Below are positions 56,801 through 62,800 of a stretch of 64,000 nt of DNA, piece after piece. The notes beneath the pieces were generated by a model. It had not been told where the DNA came from. It made no database searches and saw only the letters and a program-made list of their open reading frames with translations. Position numbers and translations under genes: made by a program. Origin of the DNA: Ostrinia nubilalis (taxonomy: Eukaryota > Arthropoda > Insecta > Lepidoptera > Crambidae); assembly GCF_963855985.1 (NCBI RefSeq), contig NC_087095.1, forward strand, positions 4,040,001 through 4,104,000, written 5' to 3'. Position 1 is the stretch's first letter; each line of letters starts with the position of its first letter.

Positions 56801-59800
56801 GTATACACCAACTCAAGTTCATGTCATGATTCAGTCTAGCTCAAAGAACTTAAAATACTCGAAAGGACTCGGAAGGCTCAATGATTCATGTGAAGTCTTA
56901 AAAATAAACTCAAGTTTCGAAACAAAGACTTTTAAGACTCGAGGTTCTTACTTACAACACTAGCGCGGTCAACTTTTTTGCTTCGTTTCGTTGCTACGTT
57001 TGAAATAAAAGATTTTTGCAAGCGCAGAGGTATTTTAACGAATTTTTGAATAAACATCATTCCATTAAGACCACTAAATAAGTACTTACTACCTACATAA
57101 GATTTTTTTTATGTTACCAAAATAAATAAATTTTAATTTTCTCCTTAATTTAATCCTTAAATAACTAGTAAACTTACGTAGCTTGGGATCTATTAACTAA
57201 ATATGTATGAATGTTTAATACTTAACCTATGGGTATATTTACATCGTAATAATAATAATGTACACTGTTATTGACCATTATGTCGAACTCACACTGTGTG
57301 TATGTGTTTTTGGATCATTAAATAATAAGAAGCGAATTTGGGTGCGCGCGTAGGTAATATTATTATCGCGCGCCTAGAACATTCCAAGCTAGCCGTTAGC
57401 AATGCGGCCCGCTGATTGGCCGGAGGCCTCTATCCTTTTATGGTCAGAAGCTTCTAGCGGCTCACCGCGCGCGGCCGTTAGCCGCCAGTCGTCTCGTCGT
57501 CGAACTCTCGTGATCTGCGAACGTACTTGTGCGCACACCCGGACGCGCCGCATTTTCAATATTCCTACCTAGACTTTTCATTTCATCTTATCACCTACGT
57601 TCACCCATCGACCTACATTGCCTACAGTTATGGTACCATTGAACTGGTCTGATGATGGAGTCAGGAGGCGGCCATAGAAACTCCTAAATGAAACGGCGGA
57701 ATCGCATCGAATTTGGGTTCGTTGGATTTATCTTTTTGAGCACTTTAGTACTAGATGATGTCCAGGGTCCTGATGATGGAGAGGAGGTGGCCATAGGAAT
57801 TCCTAAACGAAACGGAGGAAATTTATCGAGTTTGGGTTTGTTGGATTTGTCTTGTATAATAAAATTATAATTTAAAAAAAATTTTTAAAAACAAGCTTTT
57901 ATTCTGAAATGCAGTTGTTAAAAACGAAAAAAAAAACCGGCCAAGTACGTGTCGGACTCACGCACAAAGGGTTCCGTACCATTGATTAAAATTTTTCTTT
58001 TAATTTAAGTTATTTGTATGAAAGATTACGCGGTAATAGGTAAGCGGTTTACGATTTACGAGGTAATAAAAAAAAACTACTTACTAGATCTCGTTCAAAA
58101 CAATTTTCGTTGGTAGTTTTTATAGTAATGTACATCATATGTTCTTTTTAGATTTTTATTTTCTTAATTAAGAAGTTAAAAATCCACAATTTATATTATG
58201 CAAGGTTCAAACAATTTGGAAAGCTTGTAGCGCAAACATAAAAGAGGAATAAATTCTACAGAGGATACAAGCTTTCGAATTTATTGGTATTTTATTCGTC
58301 TTAATATCACATGTTAACGGATTAACGATTAACGTTAACTTGCGTTAAATCTTCCGAAATGTAACGTTTTAACGTTTAACGAAGTTAATTTTTTTAGTAA
58401 CGGATTAACGATTAACGAAGTTAACTATTTGATTAACGGTGCCCAGCTATGTGATATAGCAAGCATCGCCGCCTCAAAAGGAGGACAAGTCGAAGAAAGC
58501 GGCAAAGAAACCACCACCCGCGCCGCGCCCGCCGCCGCGCGAGCCGAAATCCGGCCTGTATCTCTACATCGACCTGCACGGGCACGCCTCCAAGAAAGGT
58601 AACCTACAAACATGGGCATGTATTTATTTTTTTGTGGTTTTTTAGCATGACATAGTAAGACCTCAAAAGAAGAATAAGTCGAAGCCAGCAGCCAAGAAGA
58701 AGCCACGAGCCTGAATCCGGCTTATATCTCTATATCGACCTGCACGGACACGCTTCCAAGAAAAGTAACCTACAGGCGTGGGCGTAACTAAAGGAGCCAG
58801 TTTCTATGCTTTTTAGTGGTTTATTAGCACGACAAAACAAGCATATGACATAGTAAGCGTCGCCGCCAAGAAAGCGGCAAAGAAGCCGCCGTACGCGAGC
58901 CGGAATCCGGCCTGTATCTCTACATCGACCTGCACGGACACGCCTCCAAGAAAGGTAACCTATAGCCATGAGCGTTTATAGCATTTGCACCCTCTAGGAT
59001 GGCGCCACTGTAAAGTTAGTCCTATCACTCGCTAGTGGCGTCAATAGACTATTTGACAAACCAAAAATCTTAATTTACAGATAATTTAAAATTAATTAAA
59101 GTTTTTAAGACCAGAATGAAGCGTCTTTATAAAAAAGTTGTGATTTTGAATTATTGGGGAATGCTGTCAAATAGTCTATTGGTGAGCGCAATGAGGGCTA
59201 TCGTTTTAGCGCTCACCGGTTGCACCACTTGCTAGTGGCGAAGACAATGGTCCCAACTGGTAAGCGCAGAAGCGGTAGGATTATCGCATTCGTTTCTTCA
59301 TAATAGCCCTAGTGTAGAAAAGTCATTTGAATCGCCAGTGGTGCCAACTGTGGAGTATAAAATCGATAGCCCTTATTAATGAAACCCTCATTTTTAAATG
59401 CAAAGAGTTTGAATAACAAGTGGTTCTCCAGGCATCTTCATGTACGGCAACCACTTCGAGGACGTGGACAGCTCGGTGGAGTGCATGCTGCTGCCGCGCA
59501 TCATGTCGCTCAACAACCTGCACTTCCACTTCTCCTCGTGCAACTTCACCGAGCGCAACATGTACCTCAAGTGAGTACGCGACCAGGCCTGTACCTCTAG
59601 CATGAACAACTTTCGTCTTCGAATCGTTTGCGTATTCGACAAAATTCTATACTCAACCTTCGAATTAAACGATAACGTGACAATTTTGATTCTCAAAATG
59701 AGTTTCGTGCGACCATTTCTCATACTAAGTTCACTTTACGACACGTTCACAAGGGCGCTGTTATAGTTTTCGTGCTAAATCTTATGATGGCGATTCGAAT

Positions 59801-62800
59801 ACGCAAACGATACGAAGTCGAAAGTTTTTCGTGCTAGCCGTACTGTTCATCTCCGCGAGTCTTCATCGAAAACAAAACACGCGCGACTACCCGTCCTGCG
59901 GTACCTAATCGACAGGACAATCACGGGCCAGTATTGACGCACGCACGTGTATTCCTCACCCATTTGCATTGTAAAGACAATAAACTGTATGTAAAAACGG
60001 TGGTGTAATTAATACTGTGCAGTATTTTTAACTGCCTAAATAATAATAAAACAAAATATAATTCATGCTTATTCATGTATTTCCTCCGCCATTTTCCGCA
60101 GTTTGGCACCTCACGTCACACACCATTTTACCGAAGTCAGCCCTATAGCTTCGGCGCAGTACCGATCACTGACGTTTGTCAACAGAATAGTGGTCGACTC
60201 TTGAGACAAGCTAAATTACACCATATTGTTAACGACATTAAGCATATTTTTTTTTTAAATACCTTCGCGAAGAAAATCTTCTGTACGTAGTACTTATTAA
60301 TATTCTGTGACGCGACCCGATATTGATGAAGTCTCATCAAGGAATATCCATTGCGTCTACATATTCTATTTCTGTTGTAGGTGTTCTTATTTTTCAGCTA
60401 AATATCCGGCTCGAAGGATCATGATCATAATTTAGTGTGTAGTTGGACGCGATGAGGACTTTTTTGGGTGGAAAAGAAGCGCAGAAGTTTTGTATTTTCT
60501 GTATTTATTTATAGATACTTAACAACGTGCTAGTTCGTAGGGAAAATGGAAGGAGACGACGTAGTGTTGCCAACGTTTGAATGTGACATATTAAAATATA
60601 ATGTATAGCCTGACCAGGAACATAAAAACCCTGGCACAGAGGCGCGTCAATTGCATTTGATAGTGCAACACTGAGTACAGTCGTACCTGTGTTAAATTAA
60701 TAGGCTAACTTTATGTATCAGGATTCAGGATTACGGGCTAATTTGATATTTTTATAAATTAACGAAAAAATATTATTATAGGTAGCCTGATTTAAATAAA
60801 TTAAATGAAACCATCAATCGAGCTAGTAGAATTTATTTTATTATTCATCAATAATCAAATTCAGAACTTGAATATTCAACTGCAATGTCTGCTCATGAAC
60901 GCTTACTTACTTACTTCTTTCCCAATCCCATAAAATTCAACACTTAGAAAGTGACAAAAAATTTTAAAATAGGTAACTAGTTGAAACAAACCACAGCTAA
61001 TTTTCATAGTGGACTGTACTATACGATAAACATGTCAGTCAATTTGACAACCTTTGTCGGAACATTATTCAATGAAAATATTGTCCGAACCCTTAGTATT
61101 TCTCTTCGACAAATACTTTAACACATTGTGAACCACTTTTCTTTCACGACTATAAAAATATTTTAGCAATTTAACTCATAAAACCAATTGCGCACGTTTA
61201 AAATACACTTTGACAGCAATAGACTGACATGCAAGGTGACATGTCAATGAAGTTTTCAGTTACTGTTGCCATTAAAAGAAATTAGTACCATTAGTTTTCC
61301 GCAACATGGCGAGGGTTTTTATGTTCCTGGTCAGGCTATATGTTAGTTATTGACATGTCCAACATAAGCAGCTCGCGACGGCATGTCCCGCCAAGGATCA
61401 GGCCGAGAAACTACAACACGGGCCGGCTGGTCAACGTACAACCCCCTAATCGATTGAGCCCATACATTTTGGCGTCTAAAATCATCGATAGGAGTGTATT
61501 AGGCGCATTCTAGCCCGGCTGATGTAGTCTAATATAATCTTTCATCTCAACCAGGGGCCAAATGGCTGTCTGCGTCCTAAAGGCCACGGGTCTCGTCCGC
61601 TCCTACACACTAGAATGCATGTTTCGTTTCTCGCAGGGACCGTCGCGACGGCATGTACCGCGAAGGCTCCGGCCGAGTGGCCGTCCTAAAGGCCACCGGC
61701 CTCGTCCGCTCCTACACGCTGGAGTGCAACTACAACACGGGGCGGCTGGTGAACGTGCTGCCCCCTCGATTAAGCCCATACTTTGTGACGTTTAAAATCA
61801 TCGACAAGAGACATCTAGCTGGTGTAGTACAATCTAATGTTTCGTGTCACCCAGGGACCGTCGCGACGGCATGTCCCGCGAAGGCTCCGGCCGAGTGGCC
61901 GTCCTAAAGGCCACCGGCCTCGTCCGCTCCTACACGCTCGAATGCAACTACAACACGGGCCGGCTGGTGAACGTGCTGCCGCCGACGGTGCGGGACGGGC
62001 CGGGCGCGCCCGCCGCCGCGCCAATGCCGCCCAAGTACACGCCGCACATCTTCGAAGAGGTAAACCCGTTCCAGGTTTGTGTGCCGGATGTGTTGTGTAG
62101 TAGGTTTCGCTTTAGGTGGCTTAACTTGTTAACTTGTTGCTGAAATTGATGTTTTTGCTGGACACATAATAACACCAATAGTCTCATATCAGATATTGAA
62201 TTGACTTTGGTAACAACCCTGATGTAAGTAAACCCATTTTCGCAAAATATATGATTTGATTTGAAATAAGATTCTTGAAGTCTCTTGTCTTGAAGACCTA
62301 CCACTCTTGCGACTACGCATGGAAAATATAGGCTGGTCTCCCATTCAGTGGACTGACGACATAGAAGACTATGAATAGTCCACTGTTGTGTTGTACAAAC
62401 AGTAGAATCCTGCCTAGAAAAAAAGCGCGAGATATTGAGTATGAGATCATTGAGCGTGAGACTTTCAATTTAACGTGATTTTACTTGCTAAAGTTAAAAC
62501 ACCTAAAGTGAAACACTCTTAGATATTGAGTATTGTTGGTAGTTATTCAGTTCGCAACCCGTAAACTGTAGATTTTGTTGTGTAGTAAATAGTGAGATGA
62601 CAAAGTGGCTGATCTTGAGATAACCATATTATTATAATCTCAGGATGGAAAAATAACATGTGATAACAGACAGCTATCTTTTGCATTGCTACGAATAATT
62701 ACTTATCAAGAAAGTCAAAATTATGACTAATCTGGTTCACTGAATTACCGGTTATATCCGAATTACATCAAATCTGGCACATAATTACATACATAATGTA

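Larger units (their letters stand above)
54340..58452. mobile_element. 4.1 kb hAT-like insertion with 8-bp TSD
   Basis: It starts ATAGCTGGGCA and ends TGCCCAGCTATGT, flanked by the 8-base duplication GATATAGC (54332-54339 and 58453-58460). Beneath both ends lie many GTTAAC/TTAACG direct and inverted motifs. It separates exon 14 from its nearest copy. Several smaller repeats are nested inside and no transposase frame is visible. Confidence 0.75.

Noticed and set aside
61948..62304. 118-residue minus-strand protein
   Set aside because: It is antisense to exon 16 and the LINE tail, with no motif.
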